41,211 nt of DNA from Magnetococcales bacterium HCHbin5 (GCA_002753505.1 PEAG01000025.1:1-41211), one strand, 5' to 3'; counted from the stretch's first letter, positions 7,727 through 17,094 are shown. Program-made: numbers and translations. Notes: a model not told the origin generated them from the sequence alone.

Positions 7727-8968
7727 GTGAGCCTTATCGTGCAAAAATTTGGTGGAACATCCGTTGGTTCCATTGAGCGGATTCGTTCCGTTGCTGCCCG
7801 GGCCATTGCGGCTCAACAGCAGGGTCATCAGGTGGTGGTCACCGTTTCGGCCATGGCGGGGGAGACCAACCGGTTGGTGGCCTTGGTCGAAGGGATAATA
7901 GAACGCTACAACAAACGGGAGTATGATGTGGTGGTGGCGGCCGGTGAGCAGGTCTCCATCGGCTTGCTGGCCATTGCGATTGAGGCCATGGGGGCGCGGG
8001 CGCGTTCCTATCTGGGATGGCAGGTCCGTTTTTTGACCGATTCCGTCTATTCCAAGGCCCGCATTCAGGAAATTGAAGGGTTCCGCATCCGCGACGATCT
8101 GGAAAAAGGCTATATTGTTGTCATTGCCGGTTTCCAGGGCGTTGATGAAAAGGGTGACATCACCACCCTGGGTCGGGGAGGATCGGACACCTCGGCGGTG
8201 GCACTGGCCGCAGCCCTGGAGGCGGATCGGTGTGATATTTATACCGATGTGGACGGGGTCTATACCAGCGACCCCCGTATTGTCTCCTCCGCCCGCCGCT
8301 TGGCCCGCATCTCCTACGACGAAATGTTGGAAATGGCCTCCCTGGGTGCCAAGGTGTTGCAGACCCGTTCGGTGGAGTTGGCCAAAAAATACAAGGTACC
8401 CTTGCGTGTTCTCTCTTCCCTGGAGGAAGGGGAGGGCACTTTGCTGACAGAGGAAGACGAACTTATGGAAAAAGTTGTTGTTTCTGCCATCACCCACAAT
8501 CGGGATGAGGCCAAGATTACCATACTGGGTGTCCCGGACCGGCCGGGTGTGGCGGCTACGATTTTCAGTGCCCTGGCAGATGCCACCATCAATGTGGACA
8601 TGATCATCCAGAACATCTCCGAAAGCGGTGAGACGGATGTCACCTTTACCGTTCCCAGGGGAGACTACCAGCATGCCCTGGAGGTGTTGGCCATTCCGGT
8701 CAAGCAGATCGGTGCCAAGGAGGTGGTGGGCAATCGCACCATTGCCAAGGTCTCTGCGGTCGGGGTGGGGATGCGCTCCCATACCGGCGTGGCCCAGCGC
8801 ATGTTCAACGCGCTGGCCGCTGACGGCATCAATATCCAGATGATCTCCACCTCCGAAATCAAGATTTCCGTCATCCTGGATGAAAAATACATGGAGTTGG
8901 CTGTGCGTACCCTCCACGATGCCTTTGAACTGGATAAGGATGCGGGGGATCGTGTCATCGCCAAGTGA
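7727..8968 (+). CDS. lysC: Aspartate kinase
   Basis: Aspartokinase of 413 residues that phosphorylates aspartate at the head of the lysine/diaminopimelate, threonine and methionine pathways. The kinase domain starts LIVQKFGGTSVGS (3-15) and has GRGGSDTSAVALAAAL and YTDVDGVYTSDPR. Two C-terminal ACT domains (from about 265, GVPDRPGVAATIFSALA, and about 345, GVGMRSHTGVAQRMF) bind the feedback amino acid. The size and ACT layout match single-function, lysine/threonine-regulated enzymes. The GTG start follows GGTGGAG. The end overlaps cimA by 17 bp. Confidence 0.94.
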   Translation: MSLIVQKFGGTSVGSIERIRSVAARAIAAQQQGHQVVVTVSAMAGETNRLVALVEGIIERYNKREYDVVVAAGEQVSIGLLAIAIEAMGARARSYLGWQVRFLTDSVYSKARIQEIEGFRIRDDLEKGYIVVIAGFQGVDEKGDITTLGRGGSDTSAVALAAALEADRCDIYTDVDGVYTSDPRIVSSARRLARISYDEMLEMASLGAKVLQTRSVELAKKYKVPLRVLSSLEEGEGTLLTEEDELMEKVVVSAITHNRDEAKITILGVPDRPGVAATIFSALADATINVDMIIQNISESGETDVTFTVPRGDYQHALEVLAIPVKQIGAKEVVGNRTIAKVSAVGVGMRSHTGVAQRMFNALAADGINIQMISTSEIKISVILDEKYMELAVRTLHDAFELDKDAGDRVIAK

Positions 8969-10589
8969 AGCTGTTTTCCTTTATGACACCACCTTGAGAG
9001 ATGGCTCCCAAAGCGAGGACGTCAACTTTTCCGTGGTGGACAAGCTGCGTATTGCCGAACGGTTGGATGCCATTGGGATGGATTATATCGAGGGGGGTTG
9101 GCCGGGTGCCAACCCCACCGATGACGCTTTTTTCCAGGAGATCAAAAAGCATCCGCTGCGGCACAGTCGGGTGGTGGCCTTTGGTTCCACCAAACGGCCC
9201 CGGACCACGGTGCAGGAGGATCCCGTGCTGGAGCAGTTGTTGCGCACGGAGGTGGGGGTGGTCACCCTGTTCGGGAAATCCTGGACCCTGCATGTGACCG
9301 ATGCGTTGGGCATCTCGTTGCCGGAAAATTTGGCCCTCATCTTTGACTCCATCCGCTACCTGAAATCCCGTGTCGACACCCTGTTTTTTGATGCCGAGCA
9401 TTTTTTTGATGGCTATAAGGCAGATCCCGATTATGCCTTGCAGGTGTTGCAGACCGCCCGGGAGGCGGGGGCCGACTGCCTGGTTCTGTGTGACACCAAT
9501 GGGGGCTGTCTGGTGCCGGAGGTTGAGCAGATCGGTCGCCAGGTGGCCCGCTTTTGTCAACAGCAGGCCGTTGCATGGGGAATCCATTGCCATAACGATG
9601 CCGGCTTGGCGGTTGCCAACTCCCTGGCAGCCGTTGTGGCCGGGGCGACTCAGGTGCAGGGCACCGTCAATGGCATTGGTGAACGGTGCGGCAATGCCAA
9701 TTTGATCTCCATTCTGCCCATTCTCCAACTCAAAATGGGCAGGACGACCTCTGTTTCTTCCCAGCAGTTGACCCAGTTGACCCGCCTGAGCCGTTTCGTG
9801 GATGAGATTGCCAATCGGGTACCGCAGAAAAATCAACCCTTTGTCGGTACTTCTGCCTTTGCCCACAAGGGAGGGGTTCATGTGTCAGCGGTGATGAAAA
9901 ACACCTTGACCTATGAACATATTCATCCCGAACAGGTGGGCAACCAGCAAAGAATCCTGATCTCCGACCAGTCGGGACGCAGCAATTTGTTGTTCAAATT
10001 GGCGGAGTTTGGCATTACCGACCTGGATCCCCGGGATCGGCGTTTGAACCGGTTGTTGGAAGAGATCAAAGGGTTGGAGCATCGGGGGTTTCAGTTCGAT
10101 GGGGCCGAGGCCTCTTTTGAATTGCGAGCCAGGGAGATGTTTGGCATGTTGCCGGACTATTTTCAATTGCAAGGTTTTCGTGTGATCGATGAACGTCGGG
10201 GTATCGACGGCGAACGCAGCATGGGGGCTGAGGCCACGGTCAAGCTGCAAGTGGCGGGTCAGTTGATCCATCTGGTGGGTGAGGGGGCTGGTCCGGTGGA
10301 TGCGCTGCATGCGGCTTTGAGTCGTGCCCTGGAGGGATTTTATCCCCATGTCAATGAGATGGAGTTGGTGGACTACAAGGTGCGCATTCTGGGTGGGGCT
10401 GGCACGGATGCCAAAGTTCGGGTCTTGACAGAGTGGCAGGACAGTCAGCAAAATTGGGGCACGGTGGGTGTCTCGGACCACATTATTGCCGCCTCATACG
10501 ATGCCATGGTGGATGCTGTGCGCTTTAAACTATACAAAGACGGCGTTTCCCCTGTGCAGGAGAAACGGATTGGGGTTGTCGCCATTTAA
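8952..10589 (+). CDS. cimA: Citramalate synthase (CimA)
   Basis: Enzyme of the DRE-TIM family, 545 residues from the start chosen, that condenses pyruvate and acetyl-CoA to (R)-citramalate for threonine-independent isoleucine synthesis. It begins VFLYDTTLRDGSQSEDVNFS and has HCHNDAGLAVANS and GTVNGIGERCGNANL; the C-terminal LeuA-type allosteric domain spans about 400-540. The residues FLYDTTLRDGSQ and EDVNFSVVDKLRIA with the long length favour CimA over LeuA or homocitrate synthase. I chose GTG at 8952 because GGGGGAT lies just upstream; ATG at 8940 is the alternative. It starts inside lysC, 17 bp from its end. Confidence 0.88.
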   Translation: MSSPSEAVFLYDTTLRDGSQSEDVNFSVVDKLRIAERLDAIGMDYIEGGWPGANPTDDAFFQEIKKHPLRHSRVVAFGSTKRPRTTVQEDPVLEQLLRTEVGVVTLFGKSWTLHVTDALGISLPENLALIFDSIRYLKSRVDTLFFDAEHFFDGYKADPDYALQVLQTAREAGADCLVLCDTNGGCLVPEVEQIGRQVARFCQQQAVAWGIHCHNDAGLAVANSLAAVVAGATQVQGTVNGIGERCGNANLISILPILQLKMGRTTSVSSQQLTQLTRLSRFVDEIANRVPQKNQPFVGTSAFAHKGGVHVSAVMKNTLTYEHIHPEQVGNQQRILISDQSGRSNLLFKLAEFGITDLDPRDRRLNRLLEEIKGLEHRGFQFDGAEASFELRAREMFGMLPDYFQLQGFRVIDERRGIDGERSMGAEATVKLQVAGQLIHLVGEGAGPVDALHAALSRALEGFYPHVNEMELVDYKVRILGGAGTDAKVRVLTEWQDSQQNWGTVGVSDHIIAASYDAMVDAVRFKLYKDGVSPVQEKRIGVVAI

Positions 10590-10602
10590 CGGGAGTTGTT
10601 GA

Positions 10603-10944
<342 letters not shown>

Positions 10945-11000
10945 TTTTCCTCTCTCCTGTTGTTGCATGGAACAACCAAAGAAAGGGGGGGGGACAGTGG

Positions 11001-11035
11001 CCCTGGGGAGGGGGGGAACGTTACCCTCTCCGGGG
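11001..11035. other. GC-rich hairpin between glnB and the cNMP-GGDEF gene
   Basis: CCCTGGGGAG (11001-11010) can pair over ten positions with CTCTCCGGGG (11026-11035), two of them G-U on the plus-strand RNA. A short AACAAC/GTTGTT hairpin lies at 10959-10978. Neither is followed by a U-run. They may slow or end transcription after glnB, or be a decayed piece of the palindromic family. Confidence 0.3.
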
Positions 11036-11084
11036 CGGGTGTGTTGTGGGTTGCGGGCACTCTCCTGATGGCAAAACAGGGTAG

Positions 11085-11963
11085 ATGTACGGTATGAAAA
11101 GAGATTTAGGAAAGTTGTTCAAGAAGGGGGAAATTATTTTTCGCCAGGGGGAGCCGGCGGCCTGCATGTATGTGGTCCAAAAGGGCGAGGTTGAGTTGGT
11201 GGTAGAGTCCGATTTTGGCATCAAACTGTTGGCCACGCTGCAAAAGGGGGATGTGTTTGGCGAGGTTTCCCTCTTTGCGGAAAAGGTTCGCTTTGCCACC
11301 GCCCGGGCGACCCAGGATACCTGGGTGATGACTCTGGATGAAAAGTCTTTTGTCAATCGATTGCACCAGGATCCCTCGCTCGCTTTCCACATGATCCGCC
11401 AGATGGCGCATCGCATTTATGACCAGGATCAGCTGGTGATGCGGGGGTTTATTGACGAAGCCGGTCGCAGTCATGATGTGACGGGATTTGTCAGTTATAT
11501 TGACCTGGTTGCGCTGGTGGAAAAAGAGCTGACCCGCGCCAAGCGGTTATGGCAACCCCTCTCCTTTGCCATTATTGATATTGACCATTTTGATACCCTG
11601 CAGGCCCAGTTTGGTTCGGTGATCGGGGAAGATCTGCTGACCTGTCTTTGCCAAACCATCAAGGGTGTTTTGCGTCGCCAGGATGTGGTGGGCCGTTTTG
11701 GTGAAGATCAGTTTGGTCTGTTGTTGTATGAAGCGGATGGGGAGGCGGCCATCCAGGTACTGGAAAAGGTACGGCGTTCCTTTCAAAACCTTTGGGGGCG
11801 TGTGGAGCACCCGGACATTGTGGCCACCTTCAGTTGTGGCATCGCCTCCTATCCCGATTATGAGAGTTCCGCGCGCCTGCACAAAGCAGCCCACAAAGCC
11901 CTGTCCACCAGCAAGCAGGCGGGCAACCAGATCATACTGGCCGCTGCACCTGCAAAAAAATAA
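11085..11963 (+). CDS. Cyclic-nucleotide-binding domain fused to a degenerate GGDEF domain
   Basis: Soluble protein of 292 residues. Residues 1-115 form a cNMP-binding (Crp-like) beta-roll (FKKGEIIFRQGEPAACMYVVQKGEVELV, GDVFGEVSLF). Residues 130-290 form a GGDEF fold (LSFAIIDIDHFDTLQAQFG, FSCGIASYPDY). The signature is G-E-D-Q-F (206-210), so the second Gly and the metal-binding Glu are lost and diguanylate cyclase activity is unlikely. The inhibitory-site motif R197-x-x-D200 is kept six residues upstream, as in enzymes that bind c-di-GMP there. A c-di-GMP receptor or a structural role is therefore more likely than an enzyme (inference). No DNA-binding domain is present. ATG at 11094 is an alternative start. 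Confidence 0.85.
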   Translation: MYGMKRDLGKLFKKGEIIFRQGEPAACMYVVQKGEVELVVESDFGIKLLATLQKGDVFGEVSLFAEKVRFATARATQDTWVMTLDEKSFVNRLHQDPSLAFHMIRQMAHRIYDQDQLVMRGFIDEAGRSHDVTGFVSYIDLVALVEKELTRAKRLWQPLSFAIIDIDHFDTLQAQFGSVIGEDLLTCLCQTIKGVLRRQDVVGRFGEDQFGLLLYEADGEAAIQVLEKVRRSFQNLWGRVEHPDIVATFSCGIASYPDYESSARLHKAAHKALSTSKQAGNQIILAAAPAKK

Positions 11964-11998
11964 TCGCTACAGCATTGTGATGGCCGTGAGGTGAACAG

Positions 11999-13360
11999 AT
12001 GAGGTTGTCGGCCAATAGCCGGATAGGGATTGTCGGGGGTGGTCCTTCGGGTGCCATGACCGGCTTTTTTTTGTTGGAGATGGCGGAACGGCTCGAGTTG
12101 CCGTTGGAGGTGGATATTTATGAACCCCGTGATTATAAAAAGTATGGGCCGGCGGGGTGCAACATGTGTGCGGGGGTGGTCTCTGAATCCCTGATTCAGA
12201 CCTTGGCCGCGGAGGGTATTCCGTTGCCCTCCTCCTCTGTGATTCAGAGCGGTATTGACTCTTATGTGTTGCACACCTCTGATCTGCCGGTTGTGACGAT
12301 CAACACGCCCGTGGACGAGGTGCGTATTGCGACCGTCTTTCGGGGCAGTGGTCCCAGGAAGCCGATCGGCGATCAATCCTGGAGCAGTTTTGACCATTTT
12401 TTACTGGGCATGGCCCAGCAAAAGGGGGCCAATATTGTGCCCGAGCGGGTGACCGAGTTGGCCTGGGATGAGGGACGCCCCCGACTGACGACGCGGGAGG
12501 GCAACAGCAAGAGCTATGATTTTTTGGTTGGAGCGGTCGGGGTCAACTCGGCGACGCTGGAAAAGTTTGCGGCGTTGGGGTTTTCTTTTGAGTCTCCGGC
12601 GGTGAGCAAAGGGTTTCTGTCGGAGATCTATTTGGGGGCCGAGCAGGTTCAGGCCTGTCTGGGCAGTTCGCTGCACATCTTTTTGTTGGACATTCCCCGC
12701 CTTAAATTTGCCGCGATCATTCCGAAGGTGGAATATGTGACGGTTTGTCTGTTGGGGGAGAATATTGACAAGGCGTTGATTCAGCAATTTATGGAGTCTC
12801 CGGAGGTTCGCAGCTGTTTTCCGCCGGATATGGTTTGGACCTTTGCCGACAAAAGCTGTGATCAGGGGATCGGGCAGGCCTGTCACTGTGGTCCCAAGCT
12901 GAACCTGGGTCCGGCGATCAATCCCTTTGCGGACCGGGTGGCGATGGTGGGGGATGCAGCGGTTACCCGACTGTACAAGGATGGGATCGGTGCGGCCTAC
13001 ATCACGGCCAAGGCTTGTGCGGTCACGGCCCTGTTTTTTGGTATTGCGGCCAGGGATTTTCAGGAGCATTACCAGCCTGTGATTCAGCGCATTGCGGTGG
13101 ACAACCGGATTGGTCGTTTTGTTTTCTGGATCACCTTGTTTTATCAGGAGTGGAATTTTTTGCGGCGGGGCATGGTACAGATGGTCAAGGAGGAGCAGCC
13201 CCTCTCTGGCGTCAAGCGGCGCATGAGCCGGGTTTTGTGGGATACCTTTACCGGCAGTTCCACCTATCGGGAAATTTTGATACGGGCGTTGCATCCCCGA
13301 TTTTTTTTCCATCTGTTGTCTGCCACCTTGCGGGCTTTATGGGCCCATTTACGCAAATAG
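11999..13360 (+). CDS. FAD-dependent oxidoreductase of the geranylgeranyl reductase type
   Basis: Flavoprotein of 453 residues. The N-terminal dinucleotide fold IGIVGGGPSGAMTG (9-22) and the later RVAMVGDAAVTRLYKDGIGAAYITAK segment are those of the geranylgeranyl-reductase/FixC-like family. An early Cys cluster (GCNMCAGVV) matches the PxxYxxxxCGGG-like region of that family only loosely. Members reduce isoprenoid chains or act in other redox steps; the substrate cannot be given here. The C-terminal part from about 370 is hydrophobic and basic and may touch the membrane. GAGGTGA precedes the ATG. The M48 protease gene follows 10 bp later. Confidence 0.75.
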   Translation: MRLSANSRIGIVGGGPSGAMTGFFLLEMAERLELPLEVDIYEPRDYKKYGPAGCNMCAGVVSESLIQTLAAEGIPLPSSSVIQSGIDSYVLHTSDLPVVTINTPVDEVRIATVFRGSGPRKPIGDQSWSSFDHFLLGMAQQKGANIVPERVTELAWDEGRPRLTTREGNSKSYDFLVGAVGVNSATLEKFAALGFSFESPAVSKGFLSEIYLGAEQVQACLGSSLHIFLLDIPRLKFAAIIPKVEYVTVCLLGENIDKALIQQFMESPEVRSCFPPDMVWTFADKSCDQGIGQACHCGPKLNLGPAINPFADRVAMVGDAAVTRLYKDGIGAAYITAKACAVTALFFGIAARDFQEHYQPVIQRIAVDNRIGRFVFWITLFYQEWNFLRRGMVQMVKEEQPLSGVKRRMSRVLWDTFTGSSTYREILIRALHPRFFFHLLSATLRALWAHLRK

Positions 13361-13370
13361 GTCTCCTCAC

Positions 13371-14696
13371 ATGTTTATACCGGACTGGAATCATCCCGCT
13401 CTCTTTTTTCTTGCCTTGGTGCTGGGTGGTCAACTGTTGGAAAGCCTGGCTTTGTTGTTGGACAGCCATAATTTGCGTAAGCCGTTACCCGCAGAGATGG
13501 TCCAGTGGCTGGATGCGGGGGGGTGGGAAAAGACATGTGCCTATACGCGGGCGCGTCATCGCCTGACTCTGTTGGAGTCGTGGCTGGGGTTGTTGCTGTT
13601 GGTTGTTTTCTGGTTTGCGGGGGGCTTTAACGGCTTGAACCGTTGGGTTATGGATTGGCAGTTGGGATCGCTCTTTTCTGGTGTACTCTATATTGGTTTG
13701 TTGATGGGCGCGCTCTATGTGGTTGGCCTGCCGTTCACCCTCTATGGCACCTTTGCTATTGAGGAGCGGTTTGGGTTTAACCGTACCACGTGGAAAACCT
13801 TTGTGGCGGATCAGTTTAAGATGTTGTTGTTGGCTGTGCTGTTGGGTGGGGGGATTCTGGCGGCCATTCTGGTTGCCTTTGAGCGGGCGGGGGAGTGGGC
13901 CTGGCTTTATGGTTGGGTGGGGTTGACCCTGTTCAGTCTGGTATTGCAGTGGGTGATTCCGCGTTGGATTTTGCCTCTGTTCAACCGTTTTTCTCCGTTG
14001 GCGGATGGGGAGCCGCGGCGTGCCATTCTGGCTTATACCCATTCGATCCAGTTTCCCGTGGGTCATATTTTTGAGATGGATGGTTCCCGTCGTTCCAGCA
14101 AGGCCAACGCTTTTGTCAGCGGTTTTGGCAACAATCGGCGTATTGCTTTGTTTGATACGTTGATTCAACAGCATACGGTTCCAGAGTTGGTGGCGGTATT
14201 GGCCCATGAGGTTGGCCATTCCCGGCGGTGGCATCTGCCCAAAATGTTGCTGTTGGGGGTGGTGCATACGGGTATTTTGTTTTATTTGCTCTCCTTTTTC
14301 CTGGCGTGGTCGGGTTTGTACCAGGGATTTTTCATGGAGGGGATGCCGATTTATGCGGGGCTGCTTTTTTTCAGCATTGTGATTGGGCCGATTGATCTGT
14401 TGGTTGGGCCTTTTTTCAAGGCGTTGTCCCGTCGTTTTGAGTATGAGGCCGATCGGTTTGCGGTGGAGACGGCTCCGGAGCCGGGGGCGTTGATTACGGC
14501 GTTGAAGGCGTTGGCGAGGGAGAATGCAGCCCATTTGATGCCGCATCCTTTTTATGTTTTTTTGCATCACAGCCATCCTCCCCTGCTGGAACGGGTGGCG
14601 GCCATGGAGGCGCAGTTGAGCTTTGTAAACGATTGCAGGGGTCCGGGGACCGTCACGGTCCCCGGTGGGGTGCAGGGGCAAAGCCCCTGCATGTAA
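13371..14696 (+). CDS. M48 family membrane metalloprotease (Ste24/CAAX-protease type)
   Basis: Integral-membrane zinc protease of 441 residues. It has several hydrophobic segments, the zinc-binding motif HEVGH (279-283) in VAVLAHEVGHSRRWH, and the third ligand Glu359 in YEADRFA. The N-terminal layout and length match Ste24-type peptidases, which in bacteria probably act in membrane protein quality control. The last 24 residues (Phe418 to Met441) are encoded by the left end of palindromic element copy 3, which also supplies the stop codon, so the natural C-terminus has probably been replaced. The gene is close behind the flavoprotein gene. Confidence 0.88.
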   Translation: MFIPDWNHPALFFLALVLGGQLLESLALLLDSHNLRKPLPAEMVQWLDAGGWEKTCAYTRARHRLTLLESWLGLLLLVVFWFAGGFNGLNRWVMDWQLGSLFSGVLYIGLLMGALYVVGLPFTLYGTFAIEERFGFNRTTWKTFVADQFKMLLLAVLLGGGILAAILVAFERAGEWAWLYGWVGLTLFSLVLQWVIPRWILPLFNRFSPLADGEPRRAILAYTHSIQFPVGHIFEMDGSRRSSKANAFVSGFGNNRRIALFDTLIQQHTVPELVAVLAHEVGHSRRWHLPKMLLLGVVHTGILFYLLSFFLAWSGLYQGFFMEGMPIYAGLLFFSIVIGPIDLLVGPFFKALSRRFEYEADRFAVETAPEPGALITALKALARENAAHLMPHPFYVFLHHSHPPLLERVAAMEAQLSFVNDCRGPGTVTVPGGVQGQSPCM

Positions 14697-15160
14697 CGGG
14701 CGCGCTTTCACCGAAGCCCATTTGCTGCGCAAATGGGCGCAGCGCGCCCAAAACGCCCCGCAGGGGCACTCCTGGAGGGCGGCAGCCCGACTGAGAGCGG
14801 GCAAAATTGGGCATGGCCTGGAAAAAAAACCGATCCTGGCCTTGTGTCAAACGAAAAGCGCAATACGATAAAGCGTAATACGATAAAGCGTAATACGATA
14901 AAGCGTAATACGATAAAGCGCAATATGATAAAGCGTAATATCCAAAGGTTCTGGTTTTTTATCCAAATATTTTCCACGACATAACCGTGCGAGTCGGGCT
15001 GCCGCCCTCCCAAGGTCGCCCCTGCGGGGCGGTTTTGTGCGCGTTACGCCAATTTTCTGCGAAAATTGGCTTTGGGAAAACGCGCAGTTCATGCAGGGGC
15101 TTTGCCCCTGCACCCCACCGGGGACCGTGACGGTCCCCGGACCCCTGCAATCGTTTAAAG
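14622..15160. repeat. Full-length composite palindromic element, copy 3, with an internal expansion
   Basis: Alpha-type arm on the left and beta-type arm on the right (hairpin 15048-15070, stem GCCAATTTTC), the same orientation as copy 2. The left end overlaps the M48 protease reading frame. The centre is lengthened by a 15-bp minisatellite, and the right end is the first unit of a 90-bp tandem array. The element fills the gap between two convergent genes; the open frames through it are low-complexity translations of repeats. Confidence 0.9.
14855..14941. repeat. 15-bp minisatellite
   Basis: Five full units of AAAGCGYAATAYGAT (14855-14929) followed by 12 bases of a sixth. The units differ only at C/T positions. 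The array sits in the non-palindromic centre of element copy 3 and is absent from the other three full copies. Confidence 0.9.
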
Positions 15161-15440
15161 AATGGAAAAACACGCAGTTCATGCAGGGGCTTTGCCCCTG
15201 CACCCCACCGGGGACCGTGACGGTCCCCGGACCCCTGCAATCGTTTAAAGAATGGAAAAACACGCAGTTCATGCAGGGGCTTTGCCCCTGCACCCCACCG
15301 GGGACCGTGACGGTCCCCGGACCCCTGCAATCGTTTAAAGAATGGAAAAACGCGCAGTTCATGCAGGGGCTTTGCCCCTGCACCCCACCGGGGACCGTGA
15401 CGGTCCCCGGACCCCTGCAATCGTTTAAAGAACAGGAAAA
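15081..15440. repeat. 90-bp tandem array of the element end-unit
   Basis: Four units with exact 90-bp spacing (starting 15081, 15171, 15261, 15351). Each holds GCAGTTCATGCAGGGGC, TTT, GCCCCTGCA, the GGGGACCGTGACGGTCCCC core, CCCCTGCAATCGTTTAAAG and an A-rich linker. They are almost identical (CGCGCAG versus CACGCAG at the junction), so the amplification is recent or kept uniform by conversion. The array ends 15 bp before the hlyD-type stop codon. Confidence 0.93.
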
Positions 15441-15444
15441 CGGC

Positions 15445-16845
15445 CTACGGCTCCCGCAAACTTTCGCTGAAAGAACGGGTAATGGGATTGAGAATATAGG
15501 AGGCAATACTGCGAGACCCCACCTTGATCTCCGCATTCAAGGTCATGCCACGAATCAACCGAATCCCCTCCGGCAAATTGTACAGCTTGGTGCTCAACAA
15601 CTCGATACGCCCGGTGTGAACCGCACCCACCCCCTTCTCCTTGCCACCACCACCGCCCTCCTCCTTGCTGTTGGGAGACTCCCCGCCACCAAAAGATTCC
15701 TGGCTGACATAACGGAGACGCCCCTCCAGAGAACCATGCCGCTGATAGGGGAAGGCATCAATCTTGATCACAACCTTGTCACCCACCTTGATATAACCAA
15801 TATCCCGCGAAGGAATCATCACCTCGGCCACAAACACCGCATCCGAAGGGACAATGGTGATCAACAACTCCGCCCCCTGCAACACCGCCCCAGCCGAACG
15901 CTTCGCCACCGACAACACCACCCCATCCACCGGAGCCGTCAACGCTTCAAAATCGGTAATTCGCTTGGCCTTGGTCACCGATTCGTCCACCTTGGCCAAC
16001 TCGGTACGCGCCACCACCAGATTGTCCAACACCTGCCGGGCCCAATCATCGATAAAGGTCTGCCGCTCCGCCTTCTTGGAGAGCAGATTGTGCTGCAACT
16101 CCACCAGATGGTTGACCGCCAACCGATAATCCTGCTCGGCACGAATCCGACTGCTCTGGGAATCCTGATATTGCAGATTGGTACCCGTGCCAGACTTGGC
16201 CAGATCCCGCCGCTTTCCCTCGACATCCCGGTTGATCTCCATCAACTTGGCCAGATGGGTGCGATTCTCCTCCGTGGTGCGAATATTGGCCTGAAACCCT
16301 TGAATCTCTTCGTCAAACATACGCAACCGCGACTGATACTGAGAACGCCGCTGATGCAACAACGCAGCCTGCAACCGCTCGTCTGCATTGGCCTGCGCGT
16401 CTGCCACAAACTCGGTATCGTTGGCCTCACTCTCCAAACGGCGAATCTGCGCCAGCAAAGCCTGCTGCTGCACCAACAAGGCCGCCAAATCCGCCCGGGC
16501 AAAAGTGGGATCAAAGGTTGCCAACACCTGCCCCTTTTGCACCAGATCACCCGCCTTCACCTTCATTTCACGAATGATCGAACGATCCACCGCCTGCAGC
16601 TGGATCGGGGTGGCATCGGTGGTCAATTGACCACTGCCGGTCACGACAATATCGGTGTCAGCCACCGCAGCAATCACCACCATCGCAACAAACATGGCCA
16701 GAATCAGATAATAGGTTCCCATCATGATCGCGGGAGGCTCCACCTCCGTCACCACACCGATACCAGCCTGGAAAGGGATGGCATCTGCGGTAACCTTCTT
16801 TTTTGCGAGACGTTTCAGGGGAAGTTTGATAATAGAAAATGCCAT
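15445..16845 (-). CDS. HlyD-type membrane fusion protein of a type I secretion system
   Basis: Periplasmic adaptor of 466 residues that would link an inner-membrane ABC exporter to a TolC-like channel. It has a cytoplasmic N-terminus, one membrane helix at about 44-67 (YLILAMFVAMVVIAAV), a first lipoyl half (VDRSIIREMKVKAGDLVQKGQVLATFDP), a long coiled-coil hairpin (about 125-300), the second lipoyl half (LTAPVDGVVLSV) and a beta-barrel region. A Gly/Glu/Lys-rich insertion (ESFGGGESPNSKEEGGGGG) lies near residue 400. No ABC partner or tolC is adjacent; the best partner in the window is the ABC gene at 26106-28277. The promoter should lie in 16846-17094. Confidence 0.88.
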   Translation of the reverse strand: MAFSIIKLPLKRLAKKKVTADAIPFQAGIGVVTEVEPPAIMMGTYYLILAMFVAMVVIAAVADTDIVVTGSGQLTTDATPIQLQAVDRSIIREMKVKAGDLVQKGQVLATFDPTFARADLAALLVQQQALLAQIRRLESEANDTEFVADAQANADERLQAALLHQRRSQYQSRLRMFDEEIQGFQANIRTTEENRTHLAKLMEINRDVEGKRRDLAKSGTGTNLQYQDSQSSRIRAEQDYRLAVNHLVELQHNLLSKKAERQTFIDDWARQVLDNLVVARTELAKVDESVTKAKRITDFEALTAPVDGVVLSVAKRSAGAVLQGAELLITIVPSDAVFVAEVMIPSRDIGYIKVGDKVVIKIDAFPYQRHGSLEGRLRYVSQESFGGGESPNSKEEGGGGGKEKGVGAVHTGRIELLSTKLYNLPEGIRLIRGMTLNAEIKVGSRSIASYILNPITRSFSESLREP

Positions 16846-17033
16846 GTTCGATTTATTTCAATTCCAGTCGGAAGGTACAGCAGAGCCAAAGAGGATTTCT
16901 GCTTTGGTAAAAATTTAGTACGCCCGCGATCAGCCGTTCCAGATGGTCCACCAACAGCACGCTCACCCTACCCATGCTGACAAAAACCAGCTATCCTGAC
17001 CTCCTTGCCTATCGTGCCCATAGTACACGTTGC

Positions 17034-17055
17034 ATGGGAACAGTTCAATTCCCAT
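17034..17055 (+). promoter_or_regulatory. Small hairpin upstream of the ABC exporter operon
   Basis: ATGGGAA and TTCCCAT flank an 8-base loop, 40 bp before the start of the ATP-binding protein gene. The rest of the 249-bp divergent intergenic region shows another short stem (CCAAAG/CTTTGG, about 16888-16909) but no clear promoter hexamers. Confidence 0.25.
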
Positions 17056-17094
17056 CCCTCATCTTCACCAAAAAAATAGCCGTTGGTCTAAACC

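Noticed and set aside
15081-15440. CRISPR array
   Set aside because: The 90-bp units include their spacers and are nearly identical throughout; there is no short repeat with unique spacers, and no cas gene in the window.
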